Source of the DNA: an uncultured Eubacteriales bacterium | GTDB taxonomy: Bacteria; Bacillota; Clostridia; Oscillospirales; Acutalibacteraceae | NCBI GenBank assembly: GCA_934454845.1 | Contig: CAKSGV010000008.1 | Span: 1-64,000 of the forward strand | Length of the DNA: 64,000 nt | Direction of reading: 5' to 3' | Part shown: positions 7,944 to 17,546 of the stretch, piece by piece | Layout: the number at the start of each line of letters is the position of its first letter | How positions within the stretch are numbered: the first letter of the stretch is position 1 | Notes under the pieces: generated by a model | Databases searched by the model: none | Seen by the model: the letters and a program-made list of their open reading frames with translations, nothing else | Told to the model about the DNA's origin: nothing | Position numbers and translations under genes: made by a program

Positions 7944-9422
7944 TTACAAAAGTATGCACACAAGGCCGTTGCAGCCGTCGTTTATAACCCGCTCTATTGT
8001 TTCCTGAACTCTCATTCGCGCGTCTGTCGGCATATGGGCAAGCTTTGTATGAAGTCCCTCATTGACAAGATCGTGAAGCGATTTTCCGAAAATATTCGAA
8101 TCCCATATTGAAACGGGATCTTCTTCAAAGCCGCTTAACAGATATTTGATAAGATCTTCGCTTTGCTTTTCACTGCCTACTATCGGACTTACCTCGGTGG
8201 TGATATTTGCTTTCATAAGATGTATCGACGGTGCCGAAGCGCGGAGCCTTACGCCGTATCTGCCGCCTTGTTTAACTATCTCCGGCTCTTCAAGCTTTAA
8301 TTCCTCGGTCGTAGGCATTACTATACCGTAGCCTGTTGCTTCAACCTCGTCAAGAGCGTCTTTAACGCGCATATATTCTTTTTTGATCTTTGCGAGGTCC
8401 TTGACGGTCTGCATAAGATCCTGTTCGTCGTTGATTTCAAGTCCGGTGGAATCGGAGAGTATTTTATAAAACAGATTGCCGTTTACATCGACTGTGATCT
8501 TAGCGCTGCCGTCGCCGAGATTAATATAATCGATTTTAGCGCCCCTGATATCCTGAACATTATCAAAAGCGGTTTCGGCGGAATTTATATCCTTGATCTT
8601 TTTAAAACCGCTTACGGCGTTTTTGATCGCCTCGGTGATATTGTTTCTGAGCGGATGATCAACAGATAAAGTGTTTATCCATTTCGGGAAATCGACTGTG
8701 ATCTCTTTTATCGGGAACTCAAAAAGAATTCTTGATAAAATTCTTTTAATATCGTTTTCACTAAGCTCCGCACAGCTGACGGGAATAACCGTCACCTTAT
8801 ATTTTTCGGAAAGCTCGGCGGCCGTCTGAGTTGCCTGCGGAGTTGTAGGATCGACGCAGTTAAGCAACACTATAAACGGCTTATTTATCTGCCTTAATTC
8901 ATCGATTACCCTTTGTTCTGCCTCTTCGTATTCCTCGCGGGGAATATCGCTGATACTGCCGTCGGTCGTGACGACAAGACCGATAGTCGAATGCTCGTTT
9001 ATTACCTTTCTTGTGCCTATTTCAGCCGCCATATTAAACGGTATAGGCTCTTCATACCACGGTGTCATAACCATTCTCGGCTGATCGTTTTCAATATATC
9101 CGAGAGCACTCGGTACAATATAACCCACGCAGTCGATAAGTCTTACATTCATAACGGTGTTGCCGTCGAGATTGATTTTTGTGCCTTTTTCCGGAATAAA
9201 TTTCGGCTCCGTTGTCATAATCGTTCTTCCGGAGGATGATTGCGGCAATTCATCATTTGCCCGCTCTTTTTCAAATTCCCCGTCTATATTAGGAAGTACC
9301 ATTTTCTCCATAAACTGTTTAATAAAAGTGGATTTTCCTGTTCTTACGGGGCCGACAATTCCAATATATATATCTCCGCCTGTTCTTGAAGCTATATCCT
9401 GATAAATGCTTGTTCCTGACAT
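7944..9422 (-). CDS. spoIVA: Stage IV sporulation protein A (spore coat ATPase)
   Basis: 492 residues starting with MSGTSIYQDIASRTGGDIY, the conserved SpoIVA opening. A Walker A motif GPVRTGKS at about 24-31 is followed by a TRAFAC-like NTPase domain with VRLIDCVGY and a middle and C-terminal region typical of the family. SpoIVA hydrolyses ATP to polymerise on the forespore surface and builds the coat basement layer. Full length for the family. The ATG follows a GGAGG site, and upstream is a candidate sigma-E promoter. This gene shows that the organism belongs to a spore-forming lineage. Confidence 0.97.
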   Translation of the reverse strand: MSGTSIYQDIASRTGGDIYIGIVGPVRTGKSTFIKQFMEKMVLPNIDGEFEKERANDELPQSSSGRTIMTTEPKFIPEKGTKINLDGNTVMNVRLIDCVGYIVPSALGYIENDQPRMVMTPWYEEPIPFNMAAEIGTRKVINEHSTIGLVVTTDGSISDIPREEYEEAEQRVIDELRQINKPFIVLLNCVDPTTPQATQTAAELSEKYKVTVIPVSCAELSENDIKRILSRILFEFPIKEITVDFPKWINTLSVDHPLRNNITEAIKNAVSGFKKIKDINSAETAFDNVQDIRGAKIDYINLGDGSAKITVDVNGNLFYKILSDSTGLEINDEQDLMQTVKDLAKIKKEYMRVKDALDEVEATGYGIVMPTTEELKLEEPEIVKQGGRYGVRLRASAPSIHLMKANITTEVSPIVGSEKQSEDLIKYLLSGFEEDPVSIWDSNIFGKSLHDLVNEGLHTKLAHMPTDARMRVQETIERVINDGCNGLVCILL

Positions 9423-9456
9423 ACGATCTTCCTCCGATTTAATTTTAACTTGTTAA

Positions 9457-9486
9457 AAGTTATGCAAATAAAAATTCAAATATGAC
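9457..9486 (-). promoter_or_regulatory. Candidate sigma-E promoter of spoIVA
   Basis: On the minus strand GTCATATT and CATAACTT are separated by 14 bp, about 35 bp upstream of the spoIVA start. This resembles the mother-cell sigma-E pattern (ATA-type -35, CATAC-type -10). Known spoIVA genes are sigma-E dependent. Confidence 0.45.
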
Positions 9487-9518
9487 AAAAAAGCGCACCC
9501 GAAATTCGGGTGCGCTTT
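9486..9518 (-). terminator. Terminator of the rpsB-tsf operon
   Basis: A perfect GC-rich hairpin (9490-9503 with 9505-9518) is followed on the minus strand by a run of seven T, just after the tsf stop. Confidence 0.85.
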
Positions 9519-9533
9519 AAAAAATGCAAAATA

Positions 9534-10445
9534 TTATTTAACCATACTTGCAACTTCGCTTGCGAAATCGTCAACACGCTTTTCGATACCCTCGCCTTTT
9601 TCAAAACGAACGAAAGCGGAAACTTTGATATCTTTTCCAAGCTCTTTTGCGGTTTTTTCAACATATTTGCCGACAGTAAGCTCGCCGTCCATAACGAACT
9701 GCTGGTCAACAAGGCAGTTTTCCTTATAATACTTGCCTATCTTACCCTCAACGATCTTACCGAGAACTGCATCGGGCTTATTAGCCATTTTAGGATCTTC
9801 TTTCATCTGAGCGATAAGAATTTCCTTTTCTTTCTCGATAACTTCTGCAGGAACGGAAGCCTCGTCAAGATAGCCGGGGTTCATAGCTGCGATCTGCATT
9901 GCAACATTTTTACCCATAGCTACAAGGTCGGCATTATCGGACTCAAGCTCTGTATCGAACTTAACCATTACGCCGATCTTTCCGCCTGCGTGAACATAAG
10001 TAACGATTTTGCCCTCATATCTTGCAAAACGGCGGATCTTGATATTCTCACGGACTTTAAGGAATAATTCCTGAACCATTTCTTCAACGGTCTTTCCGTT
10101 TTCAGTGCATTTTAAAAGTGCGTCAACATCAGCGGGATTCTGATCTGCTATAACCTTAGCTACTTTCAGCGCAAGAGCTTTGAACTCTTCGCCGTTAGCC
10201 ACGAAATCGGTTTCAGCATTGATCTCAACTACAACGCCGACATTTTTATCGGTATAAGCGCAGACAGTGCCTTCAGCGGCAATTCTGCTTGCCTTTTTAG
10301 CCTGTGAAGCAAGACCTTTTTCTCTTAAGAAATCAGTTGCAGCGTCCATATCGCCGTTGCACTCTGTAAGAGCCTTTTTGCAGTCCATCATACCGCAACC
10401 GGTCTTTTCTCTTAAAGCCTGAACATCTTTAGCTGTAAAAGCCAT
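9534..10445 (-). CDS. tsf: Translation elongation factor Ts
   Basis: 303 residues. EF-Ts recharges EF-Tu by exchanging GDP for GTP. The N-terminal UBA-like domain has the family signature LREKTGCGMMDCKKAL, followed by the core with EINAETDFVA. I chose the ATG at 10445 (MAFTAKDV) because GGAGG lies 8 nt upstream; an earlier in-frame TTG at 10460 overlaps that site and is unlikely. It follows rpsB with a short gap, the usual rpsB-tsf order. Confidence 0.96.
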   Translation of the reverse strand: MAFTAKDVQALREKTGCGMMDCKKALTECNGDMDAATDFLREKGLASQAKKASRIAAEGTVCAYTDKNVGVVVEINAETDFVANGEEFKALALKVAKVIADQNPADVDALLKCTENGKTVEEMVQELFLKVRENIKIRRFARYEGKIVTYVHAGGKIGVMVKFDTELESDNADLVAMGKNVAMQIAAMNPGYLDEASVPAEVIEKEKEILIAQMKEDPKMANKPDAVLGKIVEGKIGKYYKENCLVDQQFVMDGELTVGKYVEKTAKELGKDIKVSAFVRFEKGEGIEKRVDDFASEVASMVK

Positions 10446-10470
10446 AACTTTATCCTCCAATTATATGAAA

Positions 10471-11232
10471 TTAAGCCTCTTCGGCTGCTGCAGCTTCTTC
10501 TGCAACTTCTTCGGAATTCTCTTCTTCAGCTGCGGCAGTTCCCATTTCACTGCCCTGTCTGCCTTCGATAACAGCATTAGCCATAGTTTCAGCAAGAAGC
10601 TTAACTGCGCGGATAGCGTCATCATTAGCAGGGATAACAACATCGATTTCATCAGGATCGCAGTTGGTATCAACGATACCTACGATCGGAATGCCGAGCT
10701 TATGAGCCTCTGCGACCGCGATCTTTTCTTTTCTCGGGTCAACAACGAACAAAGCGCTCGGAAGTTTTTTCATATCCTGAATTCCGCCGAGGAATTTTTC
10801 AAGTTTTTCAATTTCGAGGTTAAGCTTAACAACTTCTTTTTTGGGGAGAAGATCGAAAGTTCCGTCGTCACGCATATTGCGGAGCTGATTTAAACGCGCA
10901 ATACGGGTGCGGATAGTTGTGAAGTTGGTGAGCATACCGCCGAGCCAACGAGCGTTTACATAAGGCATTCCGCAATGCTCTGCCTCTTCCTTAATGGAAT
11001 CCTGAGCCTGCTTTTTGGTGCCTACGAAAAGGATCTCGCCGCCTTCAGCCGCAATGTCACGAACAAACATATAAGCTTCGTTTAACTTCTTAACGGTCTT
11101 CTGAAGATCGATAATGTAGATCCCGTTACGCTCTGTAAAAATATACTGAGCCATTTTCGGGTTCCAGCGCCTGGTCTGATGACCGAAATGAACGCCGGCT
11201 TCAAGTAACTGTTTCATTGATACTACTGCCAT
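10471..11232 (-). CDS. rpsB: 30S ribosomal protein S2
   Basis: 253 residues. S2 joins late in small-subunit assembly. Signatures include LLEAGVHFGHQTRRWNPKM near the start and PNCDPDEID-like VDTNCDPDEIDVVIPANDDA near residue 190. The C-terminus is an acidic Glu/Ala tail of about 25 residues. The ATG at 11232 (MAVVSMKQLL) is preceded by AGGAGG; the longer reading frame has no such support. First gene of the rpsB-tsf operon, with a consensus promoter and a structured leader upstream. Confidence 0.97.
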   Translation of the reverse strand: MAVVSMKQLLEAGVHFGHQTRRWNPKMAQYIFTERNGIYIIDLQKTVKKLNEAYMFVRDIAAEGGEILFVGTKKQAQDSIKEEAEHCGMPYVNARWLGGMLTNFTTIRTRIARLNQLRNMRDDGTFDLLPKKEVVKLNLEIEKLEKFLGGIQDMKKLPSALFVVDPRKEKIAVAEAHKLGIPIVGIVDTNCDPDEIDVVIPANDDAIRAVKLLAETMANAVIEGRQGSEMGTAAAEEENSEEVAEEAAAAEEA

Positions 11233-11357
11233 AATTTTTTCCTCCTGAGGTTTTCCCTCCATCCCGCTTATCGCTGCGGCGACCGAAAAGTATCAGCTTC
11301 GGCACCTGCCGACATCAAACGGAATGTGTGTAATATTTTCACTGCGAATAACACAGC
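11233..11357 (-). promoter_or_regulatory. Possible structured mRNA leader of rpsB
   Basis: Transcription from the promoter at 11364-11392 would give a leader of about 125 nt. It contains a TCGGC-AGGT-GCCGA hairpin and a second GC-rich hairpin (CCGC...GCGG) in otherwise AT-rich DNA. S2 leaders that bind S2 for feedback control are known in Firmicutes; assignment to that class is inference. Confidence 0.35.
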
Positions 11358-11363
11358 TGATAA

Positions 11364-11392
11364 ATTATATCATAATTCTAACATAATTGCAA
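11364..11392 (-). promoter_or_regulatory. SigA promoter of rpsB-tsf
   Basis: TTGCAA and TATAAT are separated by exactly 17 bp on the minus strand, as expected of a strong ribosomal-protein promoter. Confidence 0.75.
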
Positions 11393-11409
11393 GAAAAATT
11401 TTTTTGGAT

Positions 11410-13584
11410 TTATTCTTCTTCAAAGATAACGGATATGCTGTCGCCCGAGTAGCAGGCAAGATCGGAAAAGTCAATCCCGGCATTCATAAGATACGAGCCG
11501 GAATAAACATTGCCGTCAAGCGAAGAGCGATACATTTTATCGCTGTCAAGTCCGCGCATTTTTACGATTATTGTTGCTCGGAACTCATTATTTATCGTTA
11601 CAAGAGTTAAAAGCGCCTGCTTTTTATCTTCTGAAACGATTTCCCAAACAGCTCTGTAACGGTTTTCAAACGGCGAAACAAGCCTGTAAAGATCTCCGTT
11701 TCTTATAAGATCATAGGTTTTATGATAAAATGCAACCTGCTCTTTGACGACCCTTTTTTCATTATCGCTTAGCTTTCTCGGATCAAGCTCGTAACCGAAA
11801 GTGCCCCATAAAGCAACATTGCCCTTTGTTTTATATCCTGTGCGGTGATTAGCCGAAACGTGCGCTCCGACAGTTGAAGCAGGGTAACAATACGATGTGC
11901 CGAACTGTATATATGTTCTCTCAATAGCGTCGGTATTATCACTGCACCAGATTTGCGGCGAATAGCAAAGCATTGCAGGATCAAAGCGCCCGCCGCCTCC
12001 CGAACAGCTTTCAAAGAGAATATCGGGGAAAGTTGTAACAAGCTTATTCATTATTTCATAAGTGCCGAGAATGAACCTATGGAAAAATTCTTTTTTCCTT
12101 TCTTTAGGAAGAAGTACCGAGCCGGCATCTGAAATATTGCGGTTAAAGTCCCATTTAAGATAATCTATCTTATTGGAGCTCAATAATTTATACATCTGAT
12201 TCCAGATATTATCTCTGACATCCTTGCGTGAAAAATCTATAACATACTGATTTCTGCCTATCATCGGCTCCCTGTTTTCAGTATGAACGAGCCAATCGGG
12301 GTGCTCTCTGAAAAGATCGGAATCGGGCGATATCATTTCGGGCTCATACCATATACCGAATTTTAAGCCCTCGGCATTTATTCTTAAAATCAAAGCCGAA
12401 AGACCGCCCTTGATTTTTTCTTCATTAACATACCAATCACCGAGCGAGCAATCATCGCTGTTTCTTTTGCCGAACCAGCCGTCATCCATAACAAGCATTT
12501 CAATTCCAATTTCTCTGGCAGATCTTGCAAAATCCACAAGCTTATCCGAATCAAAATCAAAAAACGCGGCTTCCCAGCTATTGATAAGCAAAGGTCTTTT
12601 AACGGTTTTATATTTTCCTCTGATTATATGATTATTGCAAAATCTGTGGAAAATACGGCTCATTTCACCTAAACCGTCAGTAGTAAAAACCATTATTGCT
12701 TCGGGAGAATCGAAAAATTTTCCGCTTTCAAGCCTCCAGGAAAAATCTGTCGGATTTATTCCCAGTATAAAGCGCGTGGTCTTATTATAATCGCACTCAG
12801 CCAGCGCGGAGAAATTACCTGAATATACAAGATTAAATCCGTAAACTGCTCCGTGTTCTTCATCGGCTCCGCTCTCAGCTAAAGCAACGAACGGATTTTG
12901 GCAGTGACCTGACGCGCCCCTAATACTTTCCACTCCCTGAACTCCGTGAGCGAGCGGCCTTTTTTCGACGCTTCTTTCTTTCATATGTCTTCCGTAAAGC
13001 GAAATCATATCGTAATCCATTGACGGAAGATCAACGCAAAGGCTGAAAACTCTTTCGATTTCGGCAGACTCTTCGCCGCAGTTTTCAACTCTGACGCGCC
13101 TTGTCATAACTCCGCAATCTGAAAAAACGGTGTAAAAAAGCGTTACTTTAATATTTGTAACCTTATCGACGGCATAAATTTCCAAAGTTTGCGTTTCATC
13201 TATAGAGCCGTAGGAAGAAGGCAATCCGGGGATTTCGGGTTTGCCGTCATAAATTTTATGTCCGATATATCTTATATCGGTCACGCTGTCACCGAAGCTG
13301 TTTTTAACAGCCAAAGCGCTTATTCTGAAATCTCCCGCACCAAAGCAGCCGTATTCCATAGGCGCACTGTCCGGAGAAAACTTTCCCTCTCCTATTTCGG
13401 GATTTGCAGGGCTGAATGAAGAATTTGTTTTTCTGCATTCTCTGCCTTTAACATAAGATTCCTTGATTTTAGCGCCGTAATAAAGATTTAAAATATAATT
13501 TTCTTTATATATTCCGATTATATAGGTTGAAGATTTAGTATCAAGCTTAAAGGTATTATGAATTTTATCAAATATTATAGGCAT
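11410..13584 (-). CDS. Alpha-galactosidase, GH36
   Basis: 724 residues: N-terminal beta-supersandwich (to about 325), TIM barrel (about 330-640) and C-terminal beta domain. The nucleophile is Asp479 in KWDFNRN and the acid/base is Asp549 in CSDNTDAIE; both match the positions known in bacterial GH36 enzymes. LVMDDGWFGKRN and GIWYEPEMISPDSDL are further family motifs. It removes terminal alpha-1,6-galactose from oligosaccharides or galactomannan. No signal peptide, so cytoplasmic. It is the last of three genes read from 17440 leftward, opposite an AraC regulator. A GAGGT site precedes the ATG. Confidence 0.93.
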   Translation of the reverse strand: MPIIFDKIHNTFKLDTKSSTYIIGIYKENYILNLYYGAKIKESYVKGRECRKTNSSFSPANPEIGEGKFSPDSAPMEYGCFGAGDFRISALAVKNSFGDSVTDIRYIGHKIYDGKPEIPGLPSSYGSIDETQTLEIYAVDKVTNIKVTLFYTVFSDCGVMTRRVRVENCGEESAEIERVFSLCVDLPSMDYDMISLYGRHMKERSVEKRPLAHGVQGVESIRGASGHCQNPFVALAESGADEEHGAVYGFNLVYSGNFSALAECDYNKTTRFILGINPTDFSWRLESGKFFDSPEAIMVFTTDGLGEMSRIFHRFCNNHIIRGKYKTVKRPLLINSWEAAFFDFDSDKLVDFARSAREIGIEMLVMDDGWFGKRNSDDCSLGDWYVNEEKIKGGLSALILRINAEGLKFGIWYEPEMISPDSDLFREHPDWLVHTENREPMIGRNQYVIDFSRKDVRDNIWNQMYKLLSSNKIDYLKWDFNRNISDAGSVLLPKERKKEFFHRFILGTYEIMNKLVTTFPDILFESCSGGGGRFDPAMLCYSPQIWCSDNTDAIERTYIQFGTSYCYPASTVGAHVSANHRTGYKTKGNVALWGTFGYELDPRKLSDNEKRVVKEQVAFYHKTYDLIRNGDLYRLVSPFENRYRAVWEIVSEDKKQALLTLVTINNEFRATIIVKMRGLDSDKMYRSSLDGNVYSGSYLMNAGIDFSDLACYSGDSISVIFEEE

Positions 13585-13603
13585 TGATATTTACCTCGCA
13601 TTT

Positions 13604-15505
13604 TTATTTTTTGAATATTACTGCGGTAACAGGTCCGGTGAACTCAATTTTAACGAAACTTCCGTCCTTAATTACTTTACAATCTGCCAAATCCGTTTCA
13701 AAACATTCGGAATCCGCCCATTCCTTGTCGGGTTTTAAATATGCTGTGTTTTTGCCGTCAATAGAATTGTTTGTAAGCTTATTTATTGCAACAAGCATTT
13801 CCTTTTTATCTTCAGATACGATAGCACCAACCCTGTTTGAAGTGTCTGAAAGAACAAATTTATTGTCCTCATAATCACCGTAATAATAGAAATCACTGTA
13901 TTCTTTTCTGAATTCTACAAGTCTTTTAACAAGCGCGGATATTTCCTTGCAGTCCTTAAAAGTATCATAAGGAATATCAAAAGGTCTTCCCTCGGTAAAG
14001 GTATAGCAGACCTGCGGCAGAGATTTTGCTGTGCCTGTTACAACTCTTCTTTTATTGCAGTAACCATACTGCTCCGGCTTTGACTCGCCTACGCGCCAGG
14101 TGAGATTATACTCTCCCACCCCTTGCTCAACATCATAAAACTGACCGTAAAGCTCGTTACAACCCTCACACCATACGAAAAAATCAGGGTCTTTTGATTT
14201 ATAATTTTCTCTGAATTTTATCATTTGCGCTTTCACACCGGGAATAAAATTGTTTGCGGGTGTTGAATGGTGATGATCGGGATTATAGCAGAATTCGGAA
14301 TAATTGCAGCCTATCTGATCTATCTGAACTGCACCCGCGCCGTATTTATCAATTAACCTTGTTATAACAGCGTTCAATTCTTCTCTGAATTCAGGCTCCG
14401 AGGGGCAGTTTATATTAAATTTAAGACCGCCGACGCAGTTTTCATAATAGTAGTTGCCGTTTCTGTCAACGCAATTTTTAGTGTTTTTGTATTTTTTACC
14501 GAAGCGGCTCTGCGGATCGACAAGTCTTCCGTTAAGATAAAGAATAATGTGTCCGCCGTCTTTTCTTATTTCTTCACAGGCGGCTTTAAGCTCTTCTTCC
14601 GTGCCGAGCTGCGGGCAAACATCGAAATCAGGGTAAAATGTATCATGACCGTCGCCCGACCAACCGTAAACGTGAATAGTATTAAGACCTGTTTTTTCAC
14701 GGGTTTCTCTGAAAACCGACGGAAGTTCGGTAAATTTAAGCAATGGCTCTTTTCCTAAAAATTTCATCGGAACTTCCGCCCAGCCGTTAAATCCGTTATT
14801 CTTATCTGTCATCCAAAGAGGTCTGTCAGGTTCTTTAAAATCCGACGCCGATCTTTCGATATAAAGATCGGTAGCCGAATGCCAGTCGCCGTCGATATTG
14901 AGCGTTTCGCAAACAGGAGATGTCCATTCGCCGTTTCTTAAGAAAGGAAAATGAGCAACGGAAAGCTCAAGATCGTTATTCCAACGGTTTAAAGCTCTCG
15001 CTCTGAAAGCGATGCTGTCGTCGCCGGTTGTGTAGCAAGCAAGATATCTGCTTTTTGAGTCGTTATATAAAACAATATAGCGCATAGCCATTACCGACGG
15101 ATAAATATAGCTCACCTCATTTTCTGCGGTGCATTTGATATAATCCGATGAAGCGGTACGGGTATTTCTTCCGTTATAAAACATTCTTATTGTTTTTGCA
15201 GGCTCACGTACATTATCACCCCAGGGAGTTGAAAAAAGCAGATTATCGGAAATAAGAGTATCGTCGCATTTTACTATCGGGAAAACTACCTCTTCGGCTG
15301 TGAAATCGCCGTCGGTTTTTATATAGATCTTATTTGCGCCTTCGGATAGAGAATCGTTAATTATTTTTACCGATATTTTATATCCGTGCTTATCAAAGCT
15401 GTAATAATTGTTTTCTTCGGCAGTGAAGTCAGTATCATCAAGAAATTTCTCGGTTCCGAGCCTGCAATCTCTTATTTTTATTCTGAAAATTGCATTATCG
15501 TTCAT
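13604..15505 (-). CDS. DUF6259-like putative glycoside hydrolase
   Basis: 633 residues, no signal peptide. The N-terminal half is beta-rich. The middle looks like a TIM-barrel glycosidase core: IHVYGWSGDGHD, HIILYLNGRLVDP, AVQIDQIGC, FFVWCEGCNE. It resembles proteins annotated DUF6259, of unknown substrate. The Asp of QIDQIG and the Glu of WCEG are the acidic residues best placed to be catalytic, by analogy only. It sits between an alpha-galactosidase and a mannosidase-like gene, so action on a branched plant or host glycan is plausible. An AAAAGGAG site precedes the ATG. Confidence 0.6.
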   Translation of the reverse strand: MNDNAIFRIKIRDCRLGTEKFLDDTDFTAEENNYYSFDKHGYKISVKIINDSLSEGANKIYIKTDGDFTAEEVVFPIVKCDDTLISDNLLFSTPWGDNVREPAKTIRMFYNGRNTRTASSDYIKCTAENEVSYIYPSVMAMRYIVLYNDSKSRYLACYTTGDDSIAFRARALNRWNNDLELSVAHFPFLRNGEWTSPVCETLNIDGDWHSATDLYIERSASDFKEPDRPLWMTDKNNGFNGWAEVPMKFLGKEPLLKFTELPSVFRETREKTGLNTIHVYGWSGDGHDTFYPDFDVCPQLGTEEELKAACEEIRKDGGHIILYLNGRLVDPQSRFGKKYKNTKNCVDRNGNYYYENCVGGLKFNINCPSEPEFREELNAVITRLIDKYGAGAVQIDQIGCNYSEFCYNPDHHHSTPANNFIPGVKAQMIKFRENYKSKDPDFFVWCEGCNELYGQFYDVEQGVGEYNLTWRVGESKPEQYGYCNKRRVVTGTAKSLPQVCYTFTEGRPFDIPYDTFKDCKEISALVKRLVEFRKEYSDFYYYGDYEDNKFVLSDTSNRVGAIVSEDKKEMLVAINKLTNNSIDGKNTAYLKPDKEWADSECFETDLADCKVIKDGSFVKIEFTGPVTAVIFKK

Positions 15506-15523
15506 AAATTTTTGCTCCTTTTA

Positions 15524-17440
15524 TCAAAAAATAATTCTGTAGGTATTGATTCCGAATGTTTCGAAAATATCTGTAAAGGAATTATCCTTAACTTCGATTT
15601 CCTTTAAATTGTTTTCAAGCATATCGCAAAGGTATACTTTTTTAATTTCTTTTCCGAACTCAAACTTGCATTTTGTCTTGCTGCCGAATGAATCATAGGC
15701 TCTGATTATTACGCCGTTTTGATCCTCCGCTTTCTTGACAGCGTCGATAACGACCGCTTCCTTGTCAGTTTTTGCAAAGCAAAAGCTTGACGGAAGTTTA
15801 CCCGACTGCTTTTCGATTTTCGAAACCTTAACAGGGTTATTGAAGAAAAAGCTTTCTTTTATAACCCCTCCGTCAACATCTTTCCCGGTATGCGGGAAAA
15901 TAGAATAAGAAAATCTGTGAGTTCCGATATCGGCATTTTTGTTAGGATATTTGGGCGCGCGGAGAAGAGTTAATTTCATAACATTTTCTTCTGTTGAGTA
16001 ACCGTATTTGCAGTCGTTTATCAAAGCAACGCCGTAATTATTATCCGAAAGATCCGCCCATTTTTGAGCGCAGACTTCGAATTTGGCTTCATCCCAGGAA
16101 GTGTTCGTATGATTAGGTCTTGAAAGATGACCGTACTGTATCTCGTATTCGGCGTTCATAGCATTAATGTCAAACGGGAAAGCTGTTTTTAAGAGAATAT
16201 GGCTTTCTTTCCAATCAACCGCGGTTTCAAAATCAAGTCTGTTTGATCCTTCTTTCAGTATAATATTTTGCTCAATTACGGATTTATTATATTTTCTCTT
16301 GATCTTAACTCCGCAGGAAAGTGCGTTTTTAAAAAATTCAGCCGAAAAAACATCATCAATTATCCATTTTTTCTGCTTATAAGGCTCGTCTATATCCCAG
16401 GCGTCAAAATCGTGGGGGTGATCTTCGAATATTTCAAGGGAGTTTGCTTTTTCGCCGCTTTTAATTACCTCACGCTCGTTTTCCTTATCTAAAATCGAAA
16501 TTATATTGAATTTTTCATCAAATGTAACCTTTAGCTTATCGTTTTCAATAACTCCGTTTTCAGCTTTAAGGAACGAATTTTCATAATTATTTGCTTTTAC
16601 TACCGCATAGCCGTGAGCAGGAATATTTTTAACGAAAATTTCTTCTTTGCCGCAGGTAGTAACGCCCGAAAATTCAAATGAAGTAGGGTTATAAACAAAA
16701 TAACCGCCGTCGGTTTCTATATTTTCTTTAAGCGCGCTTAATCTCTCGCTGATGAGCTTTTCGCCCATTTCGGTAATTTCTCTGTACTGCTTATGAGAAA
16801 CTTCATAAACCGGCTCAACCGAAGATCCCGGAATAATATCGTGGAATTGGTTTAGGTTTATTATATACCAACCGTCGTTAAGCTCTTTTACAGGATATTC
16901 CTTTCCTGTAAGCAGTTCAGCCATAACGCCTGCCGTTTCGGTATCCATATATAAAAATTCGCTTTTTCTGTTGAATTTCTGAATTGAAAATTTTAAATTG
17001 AGCTTCCATTTATCATCGTCATATTCCATTCCGGAATAGCAATAAACATATATATCCTTTGAGCCGGAACCGATAAGAAGATTATGATGGTGGGTATCAA
17101 AAGCCTGCTCCGCCTCACCGTCAACATAAACGAGGAACTGGGGATTTGTAGCGTCCCAGATACCTTTATATCCTTTTACATCAAGGCAAAGGAAAGTTCT
17201 CTCAATTTCACTGCATTCGGGGACTTCTGCGGTGAAATGGACCCAGCAATGTCCGTCATAACCTAAATCCACATCGACGTTTTTAAAATCCTGCCAGGCA
17301 GCAGCCTTATCGGGAGGAGTTGTTCCCGATTTATATCCGCAGTAAATAAATTCTGTTTTTTCTATCGGAAATTTTTCTGTTGCGATCTGTGATTTAAGCG
17401 CATTTTCTGTAAAATTAAGCTTTTCTTCTACAAATGTCAT
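15524..17440 (-). CDS. GH38 alpha-mannosidase lacking its catalytic domain
   Basis: 638 residues, whereas bacterial GH38 mannosidases of this type have about 1000-1050. Residues 1-154 match the N-terminal beta domain. From about 155 the protein jumps to the helical middle domain (NRKSEFLYMDTE, then NQFHDIIPGSS at 197-207), and the rest is the C-terminal beta domain. Everything normally between is missing, including the HxHxDxAW zinc site and the nucleophile Asp region. The reading frame stays open across the join (near 16975), so this is a clean in-frame deletion of about 400 residues. The product should have no mannosidase activity. First gene of the operon, with a good AAAGGAG site. Confidence 0.8.
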   Translation of the reverse strand: MTFVEEKLNFTENALKSQIATEKFPIEKTEFIYCGYKSGTTPPDKAAAWQDFKNVDVDLGYDGHCWVHFTAEVPECSEIERTFLCLDVKGYKGIWDATNPQFLVYVDGEAEQAFDTHHHNLLIGSGSKDIYVYCYSGMEYDDDKWKLNLKFSIQKFNRKSEFLYMDTETAGVMAELLTGKEYPVKELNDGWYIINLNQFHDIIPGSSVEPVYEVSHKQYREITEMGEKLISERLSALKENIETDGGYFVYNPTSFEFSGVTTCGKEEIFVKNIPAHGYAVVKANNYENSFLKAENGVIENDKLKVTFDEKFNIISILDKENEREVIKSGEKANSLEIFEDHPHDFDAWDIDEPYKQKKWIIDDVFSAEFFKNALSCGVKIKRKYNKSVIEQNIILKEGSNRLDFETAVDWKESHILLKTAFPFDINAMNAEYEIQYGHLSRPNHTNTSWDEAKFEVCAQKWADLSDNNYGVALINDCKYGYSTEENVMKLTLLRAPKYPNKNADIGTHRFSYSIFPHTGKDVDGGVIKESFFFNNPVKVSKIEKQSGKLPSSFCFAKTDKEAVVIDAVKKAEDQNGVIIRAYDSFGSKTKCKFEFGKEIKKVYLCDMLENNLKEIEVKDNSFTDIFETFGINTYRIIF

Positions 17441-17501
17441 TTTAACAGCTCCTTTCAGATTTTCAAGTTAAATGTAACATATAAAAACAACTAAAACTTT
17501 G

Positions 17502-17530
17502 TTGAAATGATAAATATTTTATGGTATTAT
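17502..17530 (+). promoter_or_regulatory. SigA promoter of the AraC regulator
   Basis: TTGAAA and TATTAT are separated by 17 bp, ending 16 bp before the regulator's ATG, with an AGGTGAT ribosome site between. Confidence 0.65.
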
Positions 17531-17546
17531 GATATAGGTGATATAA

